Assembly: GCF_001514125.1 (NCBI RefSeq)
Contig: NZ_KQ948552.1
Coordinates: forward strand, 485,401-549,400
Reading direction: 5' to 3'
Origin: Streptomyces longwoodensis
GTDB lineage: Bacteria; Actinomycetota; Actinomycetes; Streptomycetales; Streptomycetaceae
DNA length: 64,000 bases
Shown here: in pieces, positions 17,792-26,942 of the stretch
Numbering within the stretch: the first letter of the stretch is position 1
Layout of the letters: every line of letters begins with the position of its first letter
Notes under the pieces: generated by a model
The model's database searches: none
The model's input: only the letters and a program-made list of their open reading frames with translations
Told to the model about the DNA's origin: nothing
Position numbers and translations under genes: made by a program

Positions 17792-17809
17792 CGAAGACCC
17801 TTCGCACCG

Positions 17810-17883
<74 letters not shown>

Positions 17884-17982
17884 GTGCGCTTCCGCGGCCG
17901 GAGCCGCGTGATCGCGCGTACCGAACTCTACCCCACACCGGGCGGTGCGCCGAAAGCGGCCGCCGGGCGGGACAATCGCCGT

Positions 17983-18492
17983 ATGAGCGGCACGAGGGCG
18001 ACGGACGGCGAGGCACGGGACCGGGACCAGGAGGGCCGGGCGCGCAACGCGCGGCCCCGGGACGGGCTCGGGCGGCCCCTGCCGTACGGCGCGCCCGGGG
18101 TGGAGCGCCAGCCGGAGGGGGTGGTGCGCACCCCGGACGAGACGGTCGCCGAGGCACAGGACCTGCTCGCGGCGGGCAAGCCGTTCCACGCGCACGAGGT
18201 GTTCGAGGACGCCTGGAAGTCGGGCCCGGACGAGGAGCGGGCCCTGTGGCGGGGCCTCGCCCAGCTGGCCGTCGGCCTCACGCACGCGGCGCGCGGCAAC
18301 CGGACCGGTGGGGCCCGGCTGCTGCGCCGGGGCGCCGGGGCGGCCGAGGAGTGGGCCGCGCGGGACGGGGAGGCGCGTCCGTACGGGATCGACCTGCCCG
18401 GGGTGATCGCCTGGGCGCGGGCGCTGGCGGACGAGGTCGAGCGCACGGACGCCCCCGTGGACGCCCGGGCCCGGGCGCCCCACCTGCGCTGA
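17983..18492 (+). CDS. DUF309 family protein
   Basis: A 169-residue protein of the DUF309 family. The core runs from about residue 50 to 125 and contains the family pattern LLAAGKPFHAHEVFEDAW and WRGLAQLAVGLTHAARGN. Flanking ends are charged and probably disordered. Function is unknown, although the conserved His/Glu pattern has suggested a hydrolase or metal-binding role. The start at 17983 lies 6 bases after GACAAT, a -10-like hexamer, so the mRNA is probably leaderless. The gene precedes cobF with its own promoter in between. Confidence 0.85.
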   Translation: MSGTRATDGEARDRDQEGRARNARPRDGLGRPLPYGAPGVERQPEGVVRTPDETVAEAQDLLAAGKPFHAHEVFEDAWKSGPDEERALWRGLAQLAVGLTHAARGNRTGGARLLRRGAGAAEEWAARDGEARPYGIDLPGVIAWARALADEVERTDAPVDARARAPHLR

Positions 18493-18567
18493 CCCGTCCC
18501 GGCGCCGTCCCCGCGCGCGTGCGGGACCGGTGCGGTCACGGTCGGTGCCGTACGGCAGACTCGGTGC

Positions 18568-19341
18568 GTGCGAACCATTCATGTCATCGGCATCGGCGCG
18601 GGCGACCCGGACCAGCTGACCCTCCAGGCCGTCAGGGCGCTGCGCGACACGGACGTGTTCTTCGTCCTGGACAAGGGCGAGGTGAAGAGCGACCTCACGC
18701 AGGTGCGCCGGGACATGCTCGCGACGCACGTGCCGGAGGGCACGTACCGGGTGGTGGAGGCCCGGGACCCGGAGCGCGACCGCACCGCGGGCGGCACGGC
18801 GTACTCGCCGGCCGTCGGGGACTGGCGCAGCGCCCGCGCGGACATCTACGAGCGGCTGATGGCCGAGGAGCTGGGCGAGCAGGAGACCGGCGCGTTCCTG
18901 GTGTGGGGCGACCCTGCGCTGTACGACAGCACGATCGGCATCCTGGAGGAGGTCCGGGCTCGCGGCACGGTGGACTTCGCGTACGACGTCGTGCCGGGCA
19001 TCAGCAGTGTCTCGGCGCTCGTCGCCCGGCACCGCACGGGGCTGAACCGCGTGGGGCGGCCGGTGCAGATCACCACCGGGCGCCGGCTCGCGGAGGGCTT
19101 CCCGGACGGCGTGGACGACGTGGTGGTGATGCTGGACGCCCACCAGACCTTCCGGCGGTACGCCGACGAGGACATGGACATCTTCTGGGGGGCGTACATC
19201 GGCACGCCCGACGAGATCCTGGTCGCCGGTCCGCTCGCCGAGGCCGCGCCCCGCATCGAGCGGCTGCGCGCGGAGGCCCGGGAGCGCAAGGGCTGGATCA
19301 TGGACACCTACCTGCTGCGCCGCAACCCGGACCGCCCGTAG
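18568..19341 (+). CDS. cobF: Precorrin-6A synthase (deacetylating)
   Basis: A 257-residue SAM-dependent tetrapyrrole methylase of the aerobic cobalamin pathway. It methylates C-1 of precorrin-5 with loss of the acetyl group. It begins IHVIGIGAGDPDQLTLQA, the methylase N-terminal pattern. WGDPALYD and VPGISSVSAL are the substrate and SAM loops, and the ending YLLRRNP is typical of CobF. The GTG start lies 6 bases after CAGACT, consistent with a leaderless mRNA. cobK converges 24 bases downstream. No other cob genes and no cobalamin riboswitch are visible nearby. Confidence 0.93.
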   Translation: MRTIHVIGIGAGDPDQLTLQAVRALRDTDVFFVLDKGEVKSDLTQVRRDMLATHVPEGTYRVVEARDPERDRTAGGTAYSPAVGDWRSARADIYERLMAEELGEQETGAFLVWGDPALYDSTIGILEEVRARGTVDFAYDVVPGISSVSALVARHRTGLNRVGRPVQITTGRRLAEGFPDGVDDVVVMLDAHQTFRRYADEDMDIFWGAYIGTPDEILVAGPLAEAAPRIERLRAEARERKGWIMDTYLLRRNPDRP

Positions 19342-19365
19342 GGGCGCCTGCCGCGGGCCGTCCGG

Positions 19366-20112
19366 TCACGGCGCGGCAAGGCCCAGGCGGTCCAGGGCGC
19401 CTACCACGTCCGGTACGGCGGTCACGCCGTCCGGGAGGGCGGGGCGGCGGACGATCACGACGGGCAGGCCCAGGGTGCGGGCGGCCGTCAGCTTGGGCGA
19501 GGTGGCCGCTCCCCCGCTGTCCTTGGTGACCAGGACGTCCACGCGGTGGGTGCGCAGCAGAGCCAGTTCGTCGTCGAGGGTGAACGGGCCGCGCGCGAGC
19601 ACGAGCCGGGTGTCCGGGGGTAGCGGCGGCTCGGGCGGCTCGACCGAGCGGACGACGAAGTGCACGCCCGTGACGTGGGCGAACGTGGCCAGGCCCAGGC
19701 GTCCGGTGGTCAGGAGGGCGCGGCGGCCCAGGGACGGCAGCAGGGCGGCCGCCGCCTCCAGGGAGGGGACGTCGTGCCAGCGGTCGCCGGGCCCGGGCGA
19801 CCAGCCGGGGCGGCGCAGCACCACCAGCGGGCGTCCGGTGTCCGCGGCGGCGCGGGCCGCGTTCGCGGTGATGCCGGCGGCGAAGGGGTGCGTGGCGTCC
19901 ACGACGGTGGCCACGTCCTGGTCGCGGATCCACGCGGCCAGTCCCCCGGCCCCGCCGAACCCCCCGGTCCGCACCTCGCCGTCGAGCGCCCCCGGCCGGG
20001 ACACCCGGCCCGCCAGCGAGGTGGTGACACGGACGCCGGGCCGGGCCGCGAGGACGGCGGCCAGCTCACGGGCCTCGGTCGTGCCGCCGAGGATCAGGAC
20101 GTGCGGGGACAT
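19366..20112 (-). CDS. cobK: Precorrin-6A reductase
   Basis: A 248-residue NADPH-dependent reductase that converts precorrin-6A to precorrin-6B, the step after CobF. Family motifs are HVLILGGTTEARELA at the start, VVDATHPFAAGITANAA, and VLVTKDSGGAATSPKL. The start codon is 7 bases after TAGGCT on the minus strand, so a leaderless transcript is likely. It converges with cobF. Its aerobic-type partner supports the oxygen-dependent pathway. Confidence 0.93.
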   Translation of the reverse strand: MSPHVLILGGTTEARELAAVLAARPGVRVTTSLAGRVSRPGALDGEVRTGGFGGAGGLAAWIRDQDVATVVDATHPFAAGITANAARAAADTGRPLVVLRRPGWSPGPGDRWHDVPSLEAAAALLPSLGRRALLTTGRLGLATFAHVTGVHFVVRSVEPPEPPLPPDTRLVLARGPFTLDDELALLRTHRVDVLVTKDSGGAATSPKLTAARTLGLPVVIVRRPALPDGVTAVPDVVGALDRLGLAAP

Positions 20113-20285
20113 GGCGCCGAGCCTAGGGGGCGCCTTTCGCCGCCGCGGGGGCGGCCCGTGTCACCGGACGCGGGGGAAGGGCCGTGCGGGGCCGGTTGTT
20201 ACCCTGTGCGGCGCGGTCCGGCAGCGGAGCGGGACCGCGGTCACGGCCGCACGCACACGACACGAGGGACGGGGAGCGCACACCG

Positions 20286-21182
20286 ATGGACGTCGTCGCC
20301 CCTCTCCCCCGCCCGGCCGCCGGTGACCTGCTGGACGGCTACTCGCTGGAGATGACCGGCAAGGACGTGGCCGCGCTGGAGGCGGCCCGGCCCGCGATCC
20401 CGGACGGCACCCGCGTCAACGTCACCTTCCTCGGCACCGAGGACACCGAGCTGCGCCTGGCCGCCGTACGGGCCGTGCGGCGGCTCGGGCTCGTGCCCGT
20501 ACCGCACCTGTCCGCGCGCCGGCTGCGCTCCCGCGCGGAGCTCGAGGCGTTCCTGTCCGCCCTGCGGGACGCCGGCGCGGCCGACCACGTCTTCGTCGTC
20601 GGCGGCGACCCGTCCGTGCCGCTCGGCCCGTACGACGACGCGCTCGCCGTCCTGCGCTCGGGCCTGCTGCAGGAGTACGGCGTGCGGCACGTCGGGGTGA
20701 GCGGCTACCCGGAGGGCCACCCGGCGATCAGCGAGCCGGCGCTGTGGTCGGCGATCGAGGAGAAGGCGGCCGTCCTGCGCGAGGAGGGCCTCACCGGCAG
20801 CGTGATCACCCAGTTCGGCTTCGACCCCGAGCCGGTGCTCGCCTGGCTGGAGGCGGTGCGTGACCGGGGCGTGGACCTGCCGGTGCGGGTCGGCGTGCCG
20901 GGCCCGGCCGGGATACGGCGGCTGCTGCGGTACGCGGCGCGCTTCGGCGTCGGCACCAGCGCGGGCATCGCCAAGAAGTACGGCTTCTCCCTCACCAACC
21001 TGATGGGCACGGCCGGCCCCGACCGGTTCGTGCACGCGCTGGCCGAGCGCCACGACCCCGGCCGCCACGGCGAACTGGGCCTGCACTTCTACACGTTCGG
21101 CGGCATAGGAGCCACGTCCGACTGGGCCGCCGCCTTCCGCACGGGCGCCCAGGTCCCCGCACCGGCTCCCGCCACCGCCTGA
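20286..21182 (+). CDS. Methylenetetrahydrofolate reductase family protein
   Basis: A 298-residue MTHFR-like TIM-barrel flavoprotein that would interconvert 5,10-methylene- and 5-methyl-tetrahydrofolate. Recognisable parts are VNVTFLGTED, VVGGDPSVPLGPY, GVSGYPEGHP, SVITQFGFDPEPVLAW and VGVPGPAGIRRLL. It differs enough from housekeeping MetF that it may be a second paralogue linked to C1 or betaine metabolism, which is an inference. A candidate -10 (TACCCT, 20200-20205) would give a leader of about 75 nt. GACGGGGAG precedes the ATG. The next gene starts 50 bases downstream. Confidence 0.82.
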   Translation: MDVVAPLPRPAAGDLLDGYSLEMTGKDVAALEAARPAIPDGTRVNVTFLGTEDTELRLAAVRAVRRLGLVPVPHLSARRLRSRAELEAFLSALRDAGAADHVFVVGGDPSVPLGPYDDALAVLRSGLLQEYGVRHVGVSGYPEGHPAISEPALWSAIEEKAAVLREEGLTGSVITQFGFDPEPVLAWLEAVRDRGVDLPVRVGVPGPAGIRRLLRYAARFGVGTSAGIAKKYGFSLTNLMGTAGPDRFVHALAERHDPGRHGELGLHFYTFGGIGATSDWAAAFRTGAQVPAPAPATA

Positions 21183-21232
21183 GGCACGGGACGTCCGGGG
21201 CTCAGGTCCGGCGAGGAAGGGGGCGGAGGGGC

Positions 21233-22063
21233 GTGGACACTGCGGAGGGACGGCGCGCGGTCGCCGCGGCCCGGGCGGCCGCCGTCTCGTGCGGGCTCGC
21301 GGTGCGGGACGCGGTCGTCCTGCACGACTCCAACAAGCTCACGCTGCGACTGCTGCCGTGCGACGTCCTGGCCCGGGTGGCGCCCGAGGCGCAGCAGGTC
21401 GCCCGGTTCGAGGTCGAACTCGCCGGGCGGCTGGCGGCGTCGGTGTGCCCGGTGGCCGTGCCCGACCCCCGGGTGGGGCCGCGGGTCCTGGAGCGGGACG
21501 GCTTCGTGGTCACGCTGTGGACGTACCACGCGCCCGTGGCGCCGGGCCAGGTCGCGCCGGCCGACTACGCCCGCGCGCTGGAACGGCTGCACGGAGGCAT
21601 GCGCACGCTCGACGTGGCGGTGCCGCACTTCACCGACCGGGTCGCGCAGGCGCAGCGCCTCGTGGCGGACCGCGACCGCACCCCGGCCCTCGCCGACGCC
21701 GACCGGACGCTGCTCGCCGGCACGCTGCGCGACCTGCGGCGCACGATCGTCGGGCACGGCGGCGCCGAGCAGCTGCTGCACGGCGAACCGCACCCGGGCA
21801 ACCTGCTCGCCACCGGGGACGGGCCGCTGTTCGTCGACCTGGAGACGTGCTGCCGCGGGCCGGTCGCGTTCGACGTCGCCCACGCCCCCGAGGAGGTCGG
21901 CGCGCACTACGGCGGGCTCGACCAGGGGCTGTTGCGCGCCTGCCGGACCCTGGTCCTGGCGATGGTCACGGCATGGCGCTGGGACCGGGACGACCAGTAC
22001 CCCGACGGGCACCGCCTGGCCCGGGAGTGGCTGGAGCGCATCCGCGACGCCCGCCGGAACTGA
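21233..22063 (+). CDS. Aminoglycoside phosphotransferase (APH)/choline-kinase-fold protein
   Basis: A 276-residue kinase-fold protein. The catalytic loop is LLHGEPHPGNLL (HGE rather than the usual HGD) and the metal-binding motif VDLET follows. The N-lobe is short and lacks an obvious lysine-containing glycine loop. Substrates in this superfamily range from antibiotics to small amines or sugars, so no substrate is assigned. The GTG at 21233 has GGCGGAGGGG immediately upstream. It probably shares a transcript with the MTHFR-like gene. Confidence 0.78.
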   Translation: MDTAEGRRAVAAARAAAVSCGLAVRDAVVLHDSNKLTLRLLPCDVLARVAPEAQQVARFEVELAGRLAASVCPVAVPDPRVGPRVLERDGFVVTLWTYHAPVAPGQVAPADYARALERLHGGMRTLDVAVPHFTDRVAQAQRLVADRDRTPALADADRTLLAGTLRDLRRTIVGHGGAEQLLHGEPHPGNLLATGDGPLFVDLETCCRGPVAFDVAHAPEEVGAHYGGLDQGLLRACRTLVLAMVTAWRWDRDDQYPDGHRLAREWLERIRDARRN

Positions 22064-22078
22064 CCTGCCCGACGGACG

Positions 22079-22852
22079 TCAGCGGAGCAGCAGTTGCAGT
22101 CCGCCCACCACCGTCGCGGCGATCACCAGCTGCTCGAACAGCCGTTGGTTGATGCGGTGCACCGCCCACTTCCCGAGGAGCGCGCCGGGGACGACGAACA
22201 GGACCAGTGCGGCGTCCAGGAGCAGTGAGCGGCCGTCGATGAGGCCGAGTCCCGCGCTGAAGGGCACCTTGGAGACGTTGACGATGAGGAAGAAGAACGC
22301 GGACGTGCCGAGGAAGCCCAGTTTCCTGAAGCCCGCCGACAGCAGGTACAGCGACATCACCGGGCCGCCCGCGTTGGCGACCATGGTGGTGAAGCCGCCC
22401 AGGACGCCGTAGGAGCGGGCCTTGACGCGGCCGGCGCGGGTGACCACGGCGTCGGGGTCGTCGGTCCGCTCGGCCGTGCGGCGCCGCCAGACGGTCACGC
22501 CCGCCATCAGCAGCAGGATCGCGCCGATCGAGGTCCGTACGACCGCGTCGTCGGCCCACACCAGGAACAGCGTGCCGACGACCACCCCGGCCGCGACCGC
22601 CGGGAACAGCCGCCACAGCGTGGGCCAGTGGGCGTGCCGGCGGTAGGTGAGGACGGCCAGGACGTCCCCCGCGATCAGCACCGGCAGCAGCACGCCCGTG
22701 GAGGCGCGGGCGGGCAGCACGGCCGCGAAGATCGCCAGGCTGACCGTGTTGGCGCCGCTGACGGCGGTCTTGGAGAAGCCGACGAGCAGCGCCGCGAAGG
22801 CCAGGGCGGCGAACTCCCAGCCGGTGATGTGCCACGAGGAGATGATGTTCAT
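22079..22852 (-). CDS. TauE/SafE (TSUP) family permease
   Basis: A 257-residue membrane protein with seven to eight hydrophobic segments. It carries the TSUP repeats GFSKTAVSGANTVSLAIFA and GGFTTMVANAGGPVMSLYLL, as in transporters that export sulfite, sulfoacetate or related anions. ATG 22852 is chosen; an upstream in-frame ATG at 22894 would add residues without homology. TAGCAT lies 10 bases before the start, so the leader is very short. It converges with the phosphotransferase gene. Confidence 0.85.
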   Translation of the reverse strand: MNIISSWHITGWEFAALAFAALLVGFSKTAVSGANTVSLAIFAAVLPARASTGVLLPVLIAGDVLAVLTYRRHAHWPTLWRLFPAVAAGVVVGTLFLVWADDAVVRTSIGAILLLMAGVTVWRRRTAERTDDPDAVVTRAGRVKARSYGVLGGFTTMVANAGGPVMSLYLLSAGFRKLGFLGTSAFFFLIVNVSKVPFSAGLGLIDGRSLLLDAALVLFVVPGALLGKWAVHRINQRLFEQLVIAATVVGGLQLLLR

Positions 22853-23153
22853 GCGGGCACCGATGCTATGCGCACGCATCCACGGGGTCAGCACCGTCCC
22901 GCCCAGTGACCCCTTCCTACGGCTCGTCGGGGCACACCCGGTCGGCCGTTCCGATGCGGAGCGGCGCGCCTCGACGGTGCGGGCGGCTGCCGGGGGAGGA
23001 TCGGCGGCGGACGGCCTCGCTCCGGGCCGTCCGCTCCCGCTCCCCCGCGCCTGGAGGTCCGGTGCTGAACTCCTTCGACGACGCCCTGCACGGCGCCCCG
23101 GCCCGACTCCCGTCCGGACGGTGGAACGGCCGTTCCGACGTGGCGGTCGCCCC
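22853..23153. other. Intergenic region with palindrome
   Basis: About 300 bases between divergent genes with no convincing coding sequence. A perfect 14-bp palindrome GGAACGGCCGTTCC lies at 23123-23136, about 18 bases before the methyltransferase start. Its half CGGCCGTTCCGA recurs near 22945. It may be a regulator site. Confidence 0.4.
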
Positions 23154-23981
23154 GTGACCGCCGACGGCGGCGCGGGCGCGCCGGGCGCCGGCCGCTACGG
23201 CGAGGCCGTCTTCCGTCCCGACCAGGGCGGCGAGGGGGAACGCATCGACTTCGGTGCCCTCGCCTACGACGACATCACCGTCGCACGGCTGAGGGCCCTC
23301 GGCGTGGGCCCGGGATGGCGCTGCCTGGACGTGGGTGCGGGCACCGGCACCGTGTCCCTGCGGCTCCTTCAGGAGTGCGGGGTGGCGAGCGTGGTCGCCG
23401 TGGACCGCGACGCGCGCTTCCTCACCGCACGGCGTGTGCCCGGGCTCGACGTCCGCGAGGCCGACGTGACGACCGAGGGGTTCGTGACCGGACGGTTCCG
23501 GCTCGTCCACGCCCGTTTCGTGCTGATGCACCTGCCCGAGTACCGCCGCGTGATCGCCGCCCTGGCCGCACTCGTCGAACCGGGCGGCGTCCTGGTCCTC
23601 AGCGACGCGGTCGACCTGACCGGCGACCGGACGCCGGCCACGCCGTACACCACGGCGATGGCGGCGATGTGGCAAGGGCTGAGGAACACCATCGGCACGG
23701 ACGTCACCTGGGTGCCGTCCTACCCGCAGCTGCTGCGGGAGGCCGGGCTCCGGTCCGTCGCCGCCGAGGTGCACGTACCGCCGCTGGTGCCGGGCTCTCC
23801 CCTCAGCCGGTTCTGGGCCGACACCTGGGAGCGGAGCCGGCCGGCGATGCTGGCCACAGGACTGGTCGACGCGGCGGCCGTCGACGAGGCGGTCCGCTAC
23901 CTCGGCTCGGCGGACTGTGCCGCCCTGTCGGCCGGGATGCTCACGGCGTGGGGGTGGAAGCCCGAGGAGGCCCGTCCCTGA
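23154..23981 (+). CDS. Class I SAM-dependent methyltransferase
   Basis: A 275-residue Rossmann-fold methyltransferase. Motif I is CLDVGAGTGTVSLRLL, the acidic end of strand 2 is VAVDRDARFL, and the post-I and motif III regions are ARFVLMHLPEYRRVI and LVEPGGVLVLSDAVD. The substrate is unknown; the UbiE-like layout suggests a small molecule. The start is uncertain: GTG 23154 is used, and GTG 23121 in frame is an alternative whose codon lies at the edge of the palindrome. No strong ribosome site is seen. Confidence 0.8.
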   Translation: MTADGGAGAPGAGRYGEAVFRPDQGGEGERIDFGALAYDDITVARLRALGVGPGWRCLDVGAGTGTVSLRLLQECGVASVVAVDRDARFLTARRVPGLDVREADVTTEGFVTGRFRLVHARFVLMHLPEYRRVIAALAALVEPGGVLVLSDAVDLTGDRTPATPYTTAMAAMWQGLRNTIGTDVTWVPSYPQLLREAGLRSVAAEVHVPPLVPGSPLSRFWADTWERSRPAMLATGLVDAAAVDEAVRYLGSADCAALSAGMLTAWGWKPEEARP

Positions 23982-23992
23982 ACCGCTCGGGG

Positions 23993-25180
23993 TCAGTGCC
24001 GCTCGACCAGCACCGCGCTCCCCTGTCCCACGCCCACGCACATCGTGGCCAGGCCGCGCTCCGCGCCGGTGCGGCGCATGCGGTGCAGGAGGGTGGTGAG
24101 GATGCGGGCGCCGGAGCAGCCCAGCGGGTGGCCGAGGGCGATCGCGCCGCCGGTCGGGTTGACCAGGTCCGGGTCGATGCCGAGCTGGTCGACGCAGGCG
24201 AGCGCCTGCGCGGCGAATGCTTCGTTGAACTCGGCCTCCTGAAGGTCGTCGACGCCCCACCCGGCGCGGGCCAGCGCCTTGCGGGTCGCCGGGACCGGCC
24301 CGATGCCCATGACGTCCGGGTGGACGCCCGCCGAGGCACCGGCCACGTAGCGGCCCAGCGACTCCAGGCCCAGGTCGTTCAGCGCTTCCTCGCTCACCAG
24401 GAGCAGGCCCGCGGCACCGTCGTTCATCGGCGAGGCGTTGCCCGCGGTGACCGTGCCGCCCTTGCGGAACACGGGCTTGAGGGACGCCAGTTTCTCGTAC
24501 GAGGTGTCCTCGCGGATGCCCTCGTCGGCGTCGACGACCACCCCGTCGGGCCGCTCGACGGGCAGGAGTTCGTCGTCGAAGTGGCCGTTCTTGCGCGCCT
24601 CGGCGGCGAGCCGGTGGCTGCGCAGGGCGAACTCGTCCTGCCGCTCGCGCGAGACGCCGTACCGCTCGGCGACCTCCTCGGCGGTCTCGCCCATGGCCAG
24701 CAGGCCGTGCAGCTCCTTCATCGCCGGGTTGACCAGCCGCCAGCCGAGCCGGGTGTCGACGGTCTCGACGCGGTGCGGCAGTGCCTCGTCGGGGCGGGCC
24801 AGCACGAACGGGGCGCGGCTCATCGACTCGCTGCCGCCCGCGAGGACGACGTCCGCCTCGCCGGCGGCGACGGTGCGGGCCGCGGTGGTGACCGCCTCCA
24901 GGCCGGAGGCGCACAGCCGGTTCACCGTGGCACCCGGCACGGACTCCGGTAGTCCCGCGAGCAGGGCGGCCATGCGGGCGACGTTGCGGTTGTCCTCGCC
25001 CGCCTGGTTGGCGGCGCCCCAGTACACGTCGTCGATGCGGGCGGGGTCGAGCGCGGGGACGTCGGCGACCAGGGCGCGGATCACGCCCGCGGCCAGGTCG
25101 TCGGGCCGCACGGACGACAGGGCTCCGCGCAGTCTGCCGATGGGGGTGCGGCGGGCGGCCGCGAAGTGGACGGGACGCAC
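23993..25180 (-). CDS. Acetyl-CoA C-acyltransferase (thiolase)
   Basis: A 395-residue degradative-type thiolase that cleaves 3-ketoacyl-CoA with CoA; beta-ketoadipyl-CoA is a likely substrate judged by overall resemblance to PcaF-type enzymes. Catalytic residues are visible: Cys in [12 protein letters not shown] (about 89), His in [17 protein letters not shown] (about 350) and Cys in TMCVGVGQG (about 381). The GTG at 25180 has GTAGGAGTC upstream. No other pca or beta-oxidation genes are adjacent, so it is a single-gene unit behind the AT-rich regulatory region at 25221-25256. Confidence 0.9.
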   Translation of the reverse strand: MRPVHFAAARRTPIGRLRGALSSVRPDDLAAGVIRALVADVPALDPARIDDVYWGAANQAGEDNRNVARMAALLAGLPESVPGATVNRLCASGLEAVTTAARTVAAGEADVVLAGGSESMSRAPFVLARPDEALPHRVETVDTRLGWRLVNPAMKELHGLLAMGETAEEVAERYGVSRERQDEFALRSHRLAAEARKNGHFDDELLPVERPDGVVVDADEGIREDTSYEKLASLKPVFRKGGTVTAGNASPMNDGAAGLLLVSEEALNDLGLESLGRYVAGASAGVHPDVMGIGPVPATRKALARAGWGVDDLQEAEFNEAFAAQALACVDQLGIDPDLVNPTGGAIALGHPLGCSGARILTTLLHRMRRTGAERGLATMCVGVGQGSAVLVERH

Positions 25181-25220
25181 GACAGGACTCCTACCGACGC
25201 TGCCCGGCCCGGGGGCCGGC

Positions 25221-25256
25221 CGTGATTAATTAGCGCTGCTAGTTTCGGACTATAGA
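25221..25256 (-). promoter_or_regulatory. AT-rich promoter/operator before the thiolase gene
   Basis: This strikingly AT-rich stretch contains TAGC-GCT-GCTA (25231-25241), an exact inverted repeat, next to GATTAATTAG (25224-25233) and TATAG (25251-25255). Such TAGC/GCTA repeats resemble operators of TetR-type regulators of acyl-CoA genes. It lies 41-76 bases upstream of the thiolase start. The regulator is not in the window by any sign visible here. Confidence 0.5.
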
Positions 25257-25364
25257 CCGCCCACCGGGGTGCTGGGAAGATCCGGGGCGGCGCGCCTCCC
25301 GGCTCGCGGGAGTCATGGCGCACGGGGGTGTTTGCACCCGTCGGCCCGGGACACCCGCGCCCGC

Positions 25365-25634
25365 ATGATGTGGTTGACCAAAGCTGCCTGCGTGGGCGAG
25401 GACCCCGAGATGTTCTTCCCCGTGGGCTCGACAGGACCGGCCCTGGAGGACGTGGCCGCCGCCAAGCGGGTCTGCGCGCGGTGCCCGGTGATCGCGGACT
25501 GCCTGGCCTACGCCCTGGCCCATGCCCAGACGACGGGTGTCTGGGGCGGCACCGACGAGGCGGAGCGCGCGGACCTGCTGCGCGCGGCGGGCGGACGCCG
25601 GGCCCGCGGTGCGGCGCGGAGAGCCGCTGCCTGA
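25365..25634 (+). CDS. WhiB-like iron-sulfur protein
   Basis: An 89-residue Wbl protein, an actinobacterial [4Fe-4S] transcription partner of the major sigma factor. The four cysteine ligands are in the pattern C-X27-C-X2-C-X5-C (AACVGEDP ... VCARCPVIADC). The turn GVWGGT and the basic tail (RRARGAARR) for DNA contact follow. It starts MMWLTKAAC; ATG 25368 is an alternative first codon. No ribosome site is evident. Which Wbl subgroup it belongs to cannot be settled here. Confidence 0.93.
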   Translation: MMWLTKAACVGEDPEMFFPVGSTGPALEDVAAAKRVCARCPVIADCLAYALAHAQTTGVWGGTDEAERADLLRAAGGRRARGAARRAAA

Positions 25635-25697
25635 GGGGTCGTCCTGAGGGGTCGCCAGGTACGGCTCAGCCGCCGGATGTCAGCCCGCCGTGCGATG

Positions 25698-26942
25698 TCA
25701 TTCCGCCCACCGGGCCAGTGCCGCCGACACCAGGGTGCGTACGCCCGGCAGGAGGACCGACGGGTCGGGGGCGAACAGGGGGCTGTGGTTGGCGGGGACG
25801 TTGTCCAGCCGGGTCAGCAGGTCCTCGCCGGGCGCCGCGTCCCACACCGCCGTGGGCGTCGAGGTCACGAGCCAGTAGTCGTAGGGCACGCCCGCGGGAG
25901 CCAGCAGGGAGAAGTCCTCGCTGCCCATCACCGGGCCGACGTCGAACACCGTGCCGTCGCCGAACAGTTCGCGGTGGACGGCGGCCACCCGGGCGTCCAG
26001 GGCGGCGTCGTTGACGGTGGTCGGGTAGCCGGACGCCACCGTGACCTCCGGCGGCCGGGGGCAGCCCGCCGCCGCGCACTCCCCCTCCACGATCCGCCGC
26101 ACGGCGTCCAGGACGCGGGCCCGGACCTGGGGGTCCTGGGTGCGCAGGTTGAGCGCGAGGCGGGCGTCGGCGGGGATGGTGTTGTGCGTGGTGCCGGAGT
26201 GGAACCGGCCCACCGTGAGCACCACCTGCTCCCGCGCGGCGACCTCGCGGGCCACCACGGTCTGCAGCCGGGTGACGACGTACGCGGCGGTGACCACCGG
26301 GTCGACGGCCGCCTCGGGGCGTGAGCCGTGGCCGCCCCGTCCGTGCACGACCACGTCGATGTCGTCCGAGGCGGACATCACCAGGCCGGGCCGGTGCGGG
26401 TAGAACCCGGCGGGGCCGGGGGCCACGTGCTGCCCGAACAGCGCGTCGGGGCGCGGGAAGCGCTCGTGCAGGCCGTCCGCGACCATCGCCGCCGCACCGC
26501 CGCCGGCCTCCTCGGCGGGCTGCCCGACCACGACCAGCGTGCCCGACCAGGCGTCCCGGCCGGCCGCCAGCGCCTCGGCGGCCGCCGCGAGCCAGGTCAC
26601 GTGCAGGTCGTGCCCGCAGGCGTGCATCACCCCGTCGACGGTGGAGGCGTACGACAGCCCGGTCGCCTCGGACACCGGCAGCGCGTCCATGTCGCCGCGC
26701 AGCCACACCACCGGGCCGTCCCCGTGGGCGAGCACGCCGACCACGCCCGTCCCGGCGACCCCCTCGGTGACCTCGTACCCGGCGGCCCGCAGGCGTGTCG
26801 CGAGCCGGGCGGCGGTGCGGTGCTCCCGGAAGGCCAGTTCGGGGTGGCGGTGCAGGTCGCGGTAGAAGTCCTCGAGGTCCGCGCCGTCCAGCCCGTCGGT
26901 CAGGTCGCGGGTGAGGCGGGCGACGGCGGACGGGGCGCTCAC
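25698..26942 (-). CDS. M20-family amidohydrolase/peptidase
   Basis: A 414-residue metal-dependent amidohydrolase of the hippurate/IAA-amino-acid hydrolase type, which cleaves N-acylated amino acids. The metal and catalytic elements are DLHRHPELAF, VWLRGDMDALPV, HACGHDLHVTWL, GQPAEEAGGGA and GSEDFSLLAP. The dimerisation domain sits in the middle (GRGGHGSRPEAAVDP). The GTG start overlaps the stop of the HAD gene as GTGA, so the two are co-translated. The physiological substrate is unknown. Confidence 0.9.
   Translation of the reverse strand: MSAPSAVARLTRDLTDGLDGADLEDFYRDLHRHPELAFREHRTAARLATRLRAAGYEVTEGVAGTGVVGVLAHGDGPVVWLRGDMDALPVSEATGLSYASTVDGVMHACGHDLHVTWLAAAAEALAAGRDAWSGTLVVVGQPAEEAGGGAAAMVADGLHERFPRPDALFGQHVAPGPAGFYPHRPGLVMSASDDIDVVVHGRGGHGSRPEAAVDPVVTAAYVVTRLQTVVAREVAAREQVVLTVGRFHSGTTHNTIPADARLALNLRTQDPQVRARVLDAVRRIVEGECAAAGCPRPPEVTVASGYPTTVNDAALDARVAAVHRELFGDGTVFDVGPVMGSEDFSLLAPAGVPYDYWLVTSTPTAVWDAAPGEDLLTRLDNVPANHSPLFAPDPSVLLPGVRTLVSAALARWAE

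Noticed and set aside
18493..20285. Cobalamin riboswitch near cobF/cobK
   Set aside because: The gaps are too short and no B12-box-like sequence is visible; both genes have leaderless starts.
22906..23157. Small plus-strand frame of 83 codons before the methyltransferase
   Set aside because: No ribosome site, no family feature, and composition like a random GC-rich frame.
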